Assembly: GCA_003978405.1 (NCBI GenBank)
Contig: QNZU01000017.1
Location: forward strand, 1 to 12,250
Source: Sulfurospirillum sp.
GTDB taxonomy: Bacteria; Campylobacterota; Campylobacteria; Campylobacterales; QNZT01
Direction of reading: 5' to 3'
DNA: 12,250 nucleotides
Shown here: positions 7,082 through 12,250 of the stretch, piece by piece
How the letters are laid out: the number at the start of each line of letters is the position of its first letter
Position numbering within the stretch: the first letter of the stretch is position 1
Notes under the pieces: generated by a model
Seen by the model: only the letters and a program-made list of their open reading frames with translations
Databases searched by the model: none
Told to the model about the DNA's origin: nothing
Made by a program: the position numbers and the translations under genes

Positions 7082-7666
7082 ATGTCACAAAAAGATAAGA
7101 TAAAATGGAATGAGAAGTTTAGAAGCAACCCTGAACTTCTTGCTCCAAGAGAACCCTCATCTATGCTAAAACAATTTCTATCCAAAGAGAAAAACCATAT
7201 CGATAAAACAGCTCTCGATCTTGCCTGTGGAGGAGGGCGACACACTCTATATCTAGCCAATCTTGGATTTAAAGTAGATGCAGTCGATATCTCAAAAGTT
7301 GCACTTGATAGTTTAAAAGAGAAGATTGATTTAGATTTGGTTTCATTGATAGAGTCTGATTTGGATCAATTTAGCCCTGAAGCAAACCGATATGATCTGA
7401 TAGTAATGAGCAACTTTTTGGATAGAGAGCTAATAAAAAGGTCATGTGGAGCTTTAAAAATAGACGGAGTTTTCTTTGTAGAAACCTATATGGATGATCC
7501 CAATAACGAAAAACAAAACTCAAATCCAAACTTCCTTTTGCAAAAAGATGAGTTAAAGGAGATATTTAAGGGTTTTGAAATCTTGGAGTATAGGGAATTT
7601 TGGAATGAACCTTATGAGATATATCGTATGAAAAAAGAGGCTGTTTTGGCAAGGAGGTTGATATAG
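7082..7666 (+). CDS. Class I SAM-dependent methyltransferase (TehB-like)
   Basis: A 194-residue cytoplasmic methyltransferase. Motif I, ALDLACGGGR (~44-53), is the glycine-rich SAM loop; VDAVDIS (~65-71) ends in the acidic residue that binds the ribose; YDLIVMSNFLDREL is the motif IV region, and a later FVETYM strand fits the Rossmann fold. The overall length and the opening KIKWNEKF resemble the TehB/tellurite-resistance-like group of small-molecule methyltransferases, but the substrate is unknown. I chose the ATG at 7082 over an in-frame TTG at 7061, since the latter lies inside the cca gene and lacks a ribosome site; AGGAT at 7069-7073 serves the ATG. It is the last gene of the plus-strand operon, 4 bases after cca. 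Confidence 0.85.
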   Translation: MSQKDKIKWNEKFRSNPELLAPREPSSMLKQFLSKEKNHIDKTALDLACGGGRHTLYLANLGFKVDAVDISKVALDSLKEKIDLDLVSLIESDLDQFSPEANRYDLIVMSNFLDRELIKRSCGALKIDGVFFVETYMDDPNNEKQNSNPNFLLQKDELKEIFKGFEILEYREFWNEPYEIYRMKKEAVLARRLI

Positions 7667-7745
7667 ATATATAAAATAAAAAGAGAGTCTGACACAAACT
7701 TCAAGAGAAATTCTTACAGATTTTGTAAAAAATATCAATGTGTAT

Positions 7746-8192
7746 CTATTTATTTAAAATTTTTTTAACTAATTCGTTGTATGTCTTAAACTCTAAATAA
7801 CCTTCACGAAAATTTACAACATTTCCAGTTGAATCAAAAACAAGTAAGGATGGTAGTGGTACCATATCAGTCCTTTTATTAATTTTTTTAATTACTGCAT
7901 TTATAAAATCCTCACCATTTTTAAAACTTACTATAGGATAATCAATATTATTATTAACTACTAGATCTAAAAGTTCAGAACTGCTAATATCTTGGGCAAT
8001 AATTTCTATAACTCTTATTTGATTAGAGTATTTTTTTTGTATCTTAGAAAGAGGTTCTCTAGCCATACTACATGGACCACAGATATTACTACCGGAAAGA
8101 TTTAACAAAATTATTTTATTTTTGAACTCTTTAATCGCAAGACCTTGATTTGTTATATCTATGTGAATACTATTCCCAAATATATCTTTCAA
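7746..8192 (-). CDS. TlpA/ResA-like thioredoxin-fold domain, true start uncertain
   Basis: A thioredoxin-fold disulfide reductase domain, 148 residues from the TTG at 8192. It shows the strand IILLNLSGSN, the active site CGPC (Cys38, Cys41; the usual preceding Trp is Ile), and the cis-proline loop VPLPSLLVFD (Pro114) followed by STGNVV, a TlpA-type ending. TlpA proteins act in the periplasm, yet this frame has no signal peptide, no ATG or GTG, and no ribosome site at the TTG, which would also cut the first strand (SDYLLKDIFG). The frame stays open upstream to 8261 and encodes plausible protein (VEISKLYNNINPNTKSDYL). It is therefore probably translated as a -1 extension of the exported protein at 8246-8908, or is separated from it by an indel. 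Very AT-rich. Confidence 0.7.
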   Translation of the reverse strand: MKDIFGNSIHIDITNQGLAIKEFKNKIILLNLSGSNICGPCSMAREPLSKIQKKYSNQIRVIEIIAQDISSSELLDLVVNNNIDYPIVSFKNGEDFINAVIKKINKRTDMVPLPSLLVFDSTGNVVNFREGYLEFKTYNELVKKILNK

Positions 8193-8245
8193 TAAATAGT
8201 CACTTTTTGTATTTGGATTGATATTGTTGTATAACTTACTAATTT

Positions 8246-8908
8246 CTACTTTTTTATTTTTTTATTTTTATATTTTTTGAGAACATTTTTTTCGGATGAA
8301 TTTAATCCTACAGTATATATTTTATCTGAAATATGTGCAGTAACAGTTAACTTGTCAAAATCATTTTTAGCTCTTATTTTAAACAACAGCCTATCTGACA
8401 ATAATGGTGTCGTTTTAATAGTTATATCACCTTGAGAACTTTTTATTTTAACCATATCTATGTAATTAACTCTATGCATCTCATTTTCAATTATAAGTTT
8501 TGCATTATTCTCTTTTTGTTTTACTTTTAATCTGTTAGTTGGTTCTCCATATAGTTCTATTCTTCTTCCTCCATATGAACATTGAATTTTAGTAGAAGCA
8601 GTTATAATATTCCCGTTATTTTTGATCAGTTTAACATTAATAGGGTGTTCCATATTAGAAGAAAATAGTCTTATATATGTTTTAATATATTTTATCGGAT
8701 TTGAAGAGTTATTGATCAATTCAAATGCTTGCTGATTGTAAATATTTACTATAACTTTGTCACCTTTTTTCATACTTTCTTCAAATTTTATTTTAATACC
8801 TGTATGTACAGGCGAATTAGAATAGGGAGGTACTTCAAGTTTAATAGCATCTTTACCAAGTAGATTTGTTATTATTAATATAAAAATTAAGAATATTTTT
8901 TGCAACAT
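8246..8908 (-). CDS. Exported beta-rich protein, tentatively SoxYZ-like
   Basis: A 220-residue protein with a Sec signal peptide (residues 1-18, hydrophobic IFLIFILIITNLLG). The mature part alternates short beta strands. Two segments recall SoxY and SoxZ immunoglobulin-like domains: YIKTYIRLFSSNMEHPINVK with ASTKIQ, and YIDMVKIKSSQGDIT with LLFKIRA and DKLTVTAHISDK. The sulfur-carrying GGCGG tail of SoxY is absent; the only cysteine in the mature part is Cys110. The assignment is therefore weak. The ATG at 8908 has AAGGA at 8920-8916, overlapping the stop of the 17-codon ORF upstream. The C-terminus is Lys/Asn-rich (KKYKNKKIKK) and ends at a TAG directly after the in-frame heptamer A AAA AAG, beyond which the thioredoxin frame continues in -1. 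Confidence 0.7.
   Translation of the reverse strand: MLQKIFLIFILIITNLLGKDAIKLEVPPYSNSPVHTGIKIKFEESMKKGDKVIVNIYNQQAFELINNSSNPIKYIKTYIRLFSSNMEHPINVKLIKNNGNIITASTKIQCSYGGRRIELYGEPTNRLKVKQKENNAKLIIENEMHRVNYIDMVKIKSSQGDITIKTTPLLSDRLLFKIRAKNDFDKLTVTAHISDKIYTVGLNSSEKNVLKKYKNKKIKK
8249..8255 (-). other. A AAA AAG slippery heptamer before a stop codon (candidate -1 frameshift site)
   Basis: In the reading frame of the exported gene the codons read ATA AAA AAG TAG, containing A AAA AAG in the exact X XXY YYZ phase of a -1 slippery site; this heptamer is the one used by E. coli dnaX. Slipping back one base continues with GTA GAA ATT directly into the thioredoxin frame, which is open from 8261 to its stop at 7746. 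No strong downstream hairpin or upstream Shine-Dalgarno stimulator was seen. The tract is poly-A-rich, so an indel is an alternative. Confidence 0.5.
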
Positions 8909-8918
8909 TTTAGTTTCC

Positions 8919-8972
8919 TTATAATAAATTTATCTTATATTTTAACAATGAGATGATAATAATATAAATCAT
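8919..8972 (-). CDS. 17-codon hydrophobic leader ORF
   Basis: Encodes MIYIIIISLLKYKINLL, a very short hydrophobic peptide with a basic tail. It has the best ribosome site of this block, AAAGGAG at 8987-8981 with 8-base spacing to the ATG. Its TAA stop (8921-8919) overlaps the ribosome site of the exported gene (TAAGGA), so translation of the two could be coupled. It may be a leader peptide controlling the downstream gene or a membrane microprotein. Nothing is recognisable by homology and it could be chance in AT-rich DNA, although the ribosome site and stop overlap argue otherwise. Confidence 0.4.
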   Translation of the reverse strand: MIYIIIISLLKYKINLL

Positions 8973-8977
8973 CTTAT
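8948..8977 (-). promoter_or_regulatory. Hairpin covering the leader ORF start codon
   Basis: Arms 8977-8968 and 8957-8948 are inverted repeats of 10 positions with one mismatch; the inner 7 bp AGATGAT/ATCATCT is perfect, with a 10-base AT loop. In the minus-strand transcript the 5' arm contains the ATG at 8972-8970, so folding could hide the start codon. As DNA it could equally be a protein-binding dyad. Confidence 0.35.
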
Positions 8978-8987
8978 AATCTCCTTT

Positions 8988-9130
8988 ATATAGTTATTAG
9001 AGGCACCCATAAGCTAAATCAGGAACAAATATGTGTTAAAAAAGTAAACTTATAGAGAATGCAGATTATAAAGATATAAAGAGCTATGGGGGAGAATTGC
9101 GATTTGTTTTCTAATCTATGTGATTATTCC
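8988..9130. other. Intergenic spacer with no recognised gene
   Basis: Lies between the end of the AAA+ gene and the leader ORF, both on the minus strand. It is AT-rich with a short purine-rich stretch (TATGGGGGAGAA near 9087). I see no convincing terminator for the AAA+ gene, no clear -10 box at a sensible distance from the leader ORF, and no RNA gene, so read-through from the AAA+ operon is possible. Confidence 0.4.
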
Positions 9131-10084
9131 TTATAAAAACCCCAACTTTCGTTTTGTGGCGGTACTACTACTCAAATACTCTTTTAAATCATCATAAAAA
9201 CCATTGCTGTTTGCATATTCGACAACATTTTTTGCCATACCAAACCACTCCTTAGTTGTTTTTTTTGTATCTTTTATGATTTGAAGTAGATGCTCTTGTG
9301 TTATTTTTTGATCATTTTTATTCTCAAGAATTGATTCTATGACCATCTCTGAAACTCTCTCAACAACACCTTTGATATCAGCTCCGCTAAAACCGTTACT
9401 CTCAAGGGCTAACTGATAATAATCAAGGGAGTCAATAGGTAAATTTTGAAGATTTAATTTAAATATTTCAACTCTTGCACTTTGATCAGGGGGTGGTATG
9501 AAAAAAGTTCTATCAAATCTTCCTGTTCGTTTAAATGCACTATCTACATCCCAAGGAGCATTTGTAGCACCGATTATTAGGATATTTTCATTGTCACTTT
9601 CAACACCATCCATTTGAGCCAAAAAAGCATTTATAGTTGTAGTAAGTGAGCTATTTCTTAAGAGTTCGCGTTTTCTACCCAAAGCATCTATCTCATCTAT
9701 GAAAACTATTGCCGGACGGTTGGCTCGAACTGTATCAAACAAAGTTTTTATATTTTTTTCACTCTCTCCCACATACATATCGAGTATATCTTCTATAGTC
9801 ACATTATAAAATTTTGCTCCACATTCACCGGCTATCGCACGGGCAAAATAGCTTTTACCGCATCCGGGTGGACCATACATAAGTATCCCGCCACCGGCAG
9901 TTTTGTTAAACTTCTTAAATAGTTCCGGATTTTTAAATGGTTGGATTATTTTTATATTTGCCTCTTTTTTAAGTGCATCAAGACCACCGACATCTTTAAA
10001 AGTTAGATTATACTTTTTATCCATCGGCTCAAAGATTTTGATACCGTTGCTACTAACTAGACTCTTTTTCAATCTATCATCCAT
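9131..10084 (-). CDS. AAA+ ATPase of the FtsH/Cdc48/Vps4 type
   Basis: A 317-residue single-ring AAA ATPase. After a ~25-residue N-terminal tail comes FKDVGGLDALKKE, then Walker A GPPGCGKS (71-78), a pore-loop-like MYVGESEKN (103-111), Walker B IVFIDEIDA (126-134, Asp130/Glu131), sensor 1 GATN (Asn175), the arginine-finger segment RTGRFDR (186-192) and sensor 2 GFSGADI (231-237). All catalytic residues are present, so it should hydrolyse ATP and thread or remodel protein substrates. There is no protease domain, membrane anchor or substrate-binding N-domain, so targeting probably comes from a partner. The ATG at 10084 has AGGAG with 7-base spacing and lies 3 bases after the TPR membrane gene. 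The TPR protein is the obvious candidate adaptor (inference). The residues after ~270 are not recognised. Confidence 0.9.
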   Translation of the reverse strand: MDDRLKKSLVSSNGIKIFEPMDKKYNLTFKDVGGLDALKKEANIKIIQPFKNPELFKKFNKTAGGGILMYGPPGCGKSYFARAIAGECGAKFYNVTIEDILDMYVGESEKNIKTLFDTVRANRPAIVFIDEIDALGRKRELLRNSSLTTTINAFLAQMDGVESDNENILIIGATNAPWDVDSAFKRTGRFDRTFFIPPPDQSARVEIFKLNLQNLPIDSLDYYQLALESNGFSGADIKGVVERVSEMVIESILENKNDQKITQEHLLQIIKDTKKTTKEWFGMAKNVVEYANSNGFYDDLKEYLSSSTATKRKLGFL

Positions 10085-10087
10085 AAC

Positions 10088-11038
10088 TTAACTCCTTTTT
10101 ATCAGTTTATAAACAGACAAAAATATAAAATGAAGCACTATAGATAAAACAACGATATAAAGATAATCTTCAGTTTTTATATTTTGATCCTTTATATCGG
10201 CAAAAATACCAAAACCTATTACAACAGCGATAAAAGGTATATTTAAACGCCAATCTACTGAACTGATAGTTGCTATAATCAAAAAACCTATCAACAAAAA
10301 TATTTTTAAAAAATAAAACTGATCTAAGTACCAGTATGTCAAGTATGAAAATGCTATAAATAGACCCATAATCCATGGTAAATATTTGTAATAAAATTCA
10401 ATAAACTTGATCTCTCTTTGGCTTTTTTTATCAAGAGGTTTTAAAAGAAGTTGTTGTTTTAAGATATCTTTTTTTTCTATGAGATTTTTGCTGAAAAATT
10501 CTTGTTTAAATTCAAGTGCTTCAATATTATGAGGTTCTTTGGATAGTATTTCATCAACTATATTGGAAGCAATTTTTTTTGCATCCAATTCATACAATAT
10601 TTTTGCAAGTAGAAGATGATACTCTGATTTTCTTGCATCGATGCTAAGGGCATTTTCTATCTGTTTTTTTGATTCAATGAATCTGTTTTGCATAAAAAGT
10701 AATATTGCAAAAAGGTATAAATAATCTGCATTATTTGGATCGTGGGTGAGTGCATTTTGTATATCACTTATCGCCTTTTTATTATCCAAAATGGAGTTGT
10801 ATGCCAATGATCTATAGTAAAGATATTGTGATTTTTGAGGATATTTACCTAAAACATCATCGATTACTTCTATAGCTTTTTTATAATTTCCCAAATTCAA
10901 ATGAGCTATGATGATGTATTCGTATATTGAACTTTGTTCAACCTCTTTTCGATATAGATTATCATAAGAGAGTGTCAATATCTCTTGATACTTTTCAAGT
11001 TCCAAAAGAACCTCTAATCTTTTTACTATATCACTCAA
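10088..11038 (-). CDS. TPR-repeat protein with four C-terminal membrane segments
   Basis: A 316-residue protein with about four tetratricopeptide repeats at ~33-67, 68-101, 102-135 and 136-169 (for example LGNYKKAIEVIDDVLGKYP and DNKKAISDIQNALTHDP). A ~50-residue charged linker follows, then four hydrophobic segments at ~220-238, 241-260, 265-281 and 292-312. The N-terminal TPR domain lacks a signal peptide and is probably cytoplasmic, offering a docking platform at the inner membrane. I chose TTG 11038 (TTGAGTGA, overlapping the upstream stop by 8 bases, with GAGGT at 11049-11045) over an in-frame GTG at 11062 that has no ribosome site. It sits between a small membrane protein and an AAA+ ATPase, consistent with a membrane complex. 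Function unknown. Confidence 0.85.
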   Translation of the reverse strand: MSDIVKRLEVLLELEKYQEILTLSYDNLYRKEVEQSSIYEYIIIAHLNLGNYKKAIEVIDDVLGKYPQKSQYLYYRSLAYNSILDNKKAISDIQNALTHDPNNADYLYLFAILLFMQNRFIESKKQIENALSIDARKSEYHLLLAKILYELDAKKIASNIVDEILSKEPHNIEALEFKQEFFSKNLIEKKDILKQQLLLKPLDKKSQREIKFIEFYYKYLPWIMGLFIAFSYLTYWYLDQFYFLKIFLLIGFLIIATISSVDWRLNIPFIAVVIGFGIFADIKDQNIKTEDYLYIVVLSIVLHFIFLSVYKLIKRS

Positions 11039-11405
11039 AAGAGTACCTCTTAAACTCCACACATTTGCTACATCTGTATTTTATGGCAAATATGACTATA
11101 ATCAATGCAAAAATATTTAATAAATATACCTTTGTCAGTGCCACTATCAACCATAAAAACAATCCTAAAATGTTTACTACAATTAGTTTGGAAAACGGGT
11201 AGTATCTATTGATCTCTTCTGTGTAGGCAATATAAGTTATAAATATAATAATAAAAATCAGTATAGAGTTACATATCCAAAGTGGCATACCAAAATCTTG
11301 TGCAATGATACTTAAAGACTCTCCATAAATGAGTGATATTATTAGATGCCTAAAAAAAGTTTTGACAAGCTTTAGATACTCAATTGTGCGAATTTTATTT
11401 AACAT
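11031..11405 (-). CDS. Small membrane protein with C-terminal CxxC
   Basis: A 124-residue protein with no recognised family. It has a basic N-terminal region (~1-40, with FFRHLIISLIYGE) and three hydrophobic segments at ~42-61, 73-90 and 93-109. A short tail, KYRCSKCVEFKRYSFE, places Cys112 and Cys115 just after the last membrane segment; a CxxC there could bind zinc with a partner or be redox-active. The ATG at 11405 lacks a good ribosome site. The stop overlaps the TTG start of the TPR gene by 8 bases, so it is the first gene of a coupled three-gene unit ending in the AAA+ ATPase. No domain gives a function. Confidence 0.75.
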   Translation of the reverse strand: MLNKIRTIEYLKLVKTFFRHLIISLIYGESLSIIAQDFGMPLWICNSILIFIIIFITYIAYTEEINRYYPFSKLIVVNILGLFLWLIVALTKVYLLNIFALIIVIFAIKYRCSKCVEFKRYSFE

Positions 11406-11434
11406 ATTTTTTACTTTCTAAATTCAACATAGAC

Positions 11435-11463
11435 AAAAGGAGGGGGATTACCTGCTACCCCCT
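11435..11463 (-). terminator. Probable terminator of acs
   Basis: On the minus strand AGGGGG (11463-11458) pairs with CCCCCT (11446-11441) across an 11-base loop, followed by CC and a run of four T (11438-11435). The GC-only core stands out in AT-rich DNA. The acs stop codon TAG (11457-11455) lies at the start of the loop. The short T-run makes efficiency uncertain. Confidence 0.5.
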
Positions 11464-12250
11464 GACAATCCCCTCGATAGTCGGCACAATCGAAGGATCT
11501 TCAAGTGTTGAAGTATCTTGAGTGATGGCTTCACCTTTTGCAATTGATCTTAGGATTCTTCTCATTATTTTCCCGCTTCTTGTCTTTGGAACATCTGGAA
11601 CGAATACTATCTCATCACATAGAGCGATAGCTCCGATCTCACTTTTTAGAGTTTGGTTGATATTGATTTTCATCTCCTCTTGGTCGGCATCTGGATCTTT
11701 TAAAACGATATAGGCAAAGATCCCTTCACCTTTGATATCATGAGGTTTCCCAACCACTGCTGAAACAGCTATTGAGTCAATCTTCTTAATCGCCGATTCT
11801 ATCTCTGCAGTTCCTATTCTGTGACCTGATACATTGATGACATCATCTGTTCTACCGGTTATGGTGATATATCCATCCTCATCGATCATAGCTCCATCAC
11901 CTGAGAAATAGACTGGTTTTCCATCTTTTTTACAATCTCCAAAGTATGATTTTTTAAATCTTTCAGGATCACCCCAAATTGTTCTAATCATACTAGGCCA
12001 AGGTTTTGTGATACACAAAAATCCCTTCTCTCCCACAGGAGTTGGAGTTCCGTCTTGCTCAATCACTTCAGCCATGATTCCTGGAAGTGGGAATGTCGCA
12101 CATCCTGGTTTTATCGGTGTAGCTCCTGGAAGTGGGCTTATCATATGACCTCCAGTTTCAGTTTGCCACCAAGTATCCACGATAGAGGCTTTTTTAGCTC
12201 CTACCACCTCATAGTACCACTTCCAAGCAGGAGGATCGATAGGCTCTCCT
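11455..12250 (-). CDS. acs: Acetyl-CoA synthetase, C-terminal part
   Basis: AMP-forming enzyme that activates acetate to acetyl-CoA via acetyl-AMP. The visible 264 residues are the C-terminal ~40% of a ~650-residue protein; the open frame runs off the right edge (WKWYYEVVGAKK upstream of a GTG at 12207 that is internal and not a start). Diagnostic motifs are DTWWQTETGG, whose Trp limits the acyl pocket to acetate in characterised enzymes; YFSGDGAMIDEDGYITITGR and DDVINVSGHRIGTAEIESA, the hinge and C-domain loop; and PKTRSGKIMRRILR, with the catalytic lysine that is reversibly acetylated in Salmonella Acs. All key residues are intact. It is transcribed toward the AAA+/TPR unit but separated from it by a hairpin. 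Confidence 0.96.
   Translation of the reverse strand, partial: GEPIDPPAWKWYYEVVGAKKASIVDTWWQTETGGHMISPLPGATPIKPGCATFPLPGIMAEVIEQDGTPTPVGEKGFLCITKPWPSMIRTIWGDPERFKKSYFGDCKKDGKPVYFSGDGAMIDEDGYITITGRTDDVINVSGHRIGTAEIESAIKKIDSIAVSAVVGKPHDIKGEGIFAYIVLKDPDADQEEMKININQTLKSEIGAIALCDEIVFVPDVPKTRSGKIMRRILRSIAKGEAITQDTSTLEDPSIVPTIEGIVRG

Larger units (their letters stand above)
254..7863. repeat. Ten scattered copies of the palindrome GGTACC
   Basis: GGTACC starts at 254, 1017, 1494, 3148, 4706, 5785, 6403, 6556, 6675 and 7858. Eight copies extend to TGGTACCA and six to TTGGTACCA. All lie inside genes, on both coding strands, and in all three codon phases (Gly-Thr, Val-Pro, Trp-Tyr-Gln), so the repetition is at DNA level. 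Roughly one copy is expected at about 33% GC. None occurs from 7864 to 12250. Confidence 0.9.

Noticed and set aside
7683..7757. 24-codon open stretch after the methyltransferase with protein-like content (SLTQTSREILTDFVKNIN)
   Set aside because: No start codon, preceded directly by a stop, no ribosome site; too short to call a gene remnant without homology.
9087..9137. 16-codon plus-strand frame MGENCDLFSNLCDYSL
   Set aside because: Poor ribosome spacing, overlaps the end of the AAA+ gene and has no supporting context.
11522..11713. Plus-strand frame opposite acs
   Set aside because: Antisense shadow; the minus strand encodes unmistakable acetyl-CoA synthetase motifs here.
1..12250. Search for CRISPR arrays, tRNA/rRNA genes, insertion-sequence ends and phage attachment sites
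   Set aside because: No regularly spaced direct repeats, cloverleaf sequences, transposase motifs or terminal inverted repeats were seen by eye on either strand.

Overview
The window reads as the chromosome of a member of the Campylobacterota (formerly Epsilonproteobacteria). The evidence is low GC, the syntenic block rpsO / Rrf2-family regulator / flhA, a flagellar export gate with the FHIPEP region, and free use of TTG starts behind strong Shine-Dalgarno sequences. A free-living, sulfur-oxidising-type relative (Sulfurimonas/Sulfurovum-like) is an inference. No rRNA, tRNA, insertion sequence, phage gene or CRISPR array was seen.

Layout. 1-122 (minus): 5' end of rpsO. 231-1295 (plus): a DUF4398-like small lipoprotein followed by an OmpA-C lipoprotein, forming a cell-envelope pair. 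1323-1592 (minus): a small exported cysteine-rich protein, convergent with the OmpA gene across a shared hairpin. 1807-7666 (plus): a tight operon of a three-cysteine Rrf2 regulator, flhA, a DHH/DHHA1 phosphoesterase, an 85-residue acidic protein, a CCA-type nucleotidyltransferase with an HD domain, and a small SAM methyltransferase; gaps run from an 8-base overlap to 16 bases. 7746-8972 (minus): a very AT-rich block with a 17-codon leader ORF, an exported beta-rich protein (tentatively SoxYZ-like) and a TlpA/ResA-like thioredoxin domain. 9131-11405 (minus): a three-gene unit of a small membrane protein, a TPR protein with four membrane segments, and an AAA+ ATPase. 11455-12250 (minus): the 3' part of acs.

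Four observations stand out. (1) The thioredoxin frame at 7746 has no credible start. It is joined in the -1 frame to the upstream exported gene exactly at an in-frame A AAA AAG heptamer that directly precedes that gene's stop codon. This is either programmed frameshifting, giving an exported two-domain protein of about 387 residues, or an indel. (2) The palindrome GGTACC occurs ten times, about ten-fold above composition expectation, in all three codon phases and mostly as TGGTACCA; this looks like a highly iterated palindrome. (3) The AAA+ / TPR-membrane / small-membrane-protein unit is an uncharacterised candidate membrane machine. (4) A 17-codon hydrophobic ORF with a near-ideal ribosome site, partly folded in a hairpin, appears coupled to the exported gene.

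How the genes work together: the plus-strand operon combines flagellar export with RNA/nucleotide housekeeping under a putative Fe-S or redox-sensing regulator. The envelope lipoproteins anchor to peptidoglycan. The 7746-8972 block looks like a periplasmic thiol-redox function.
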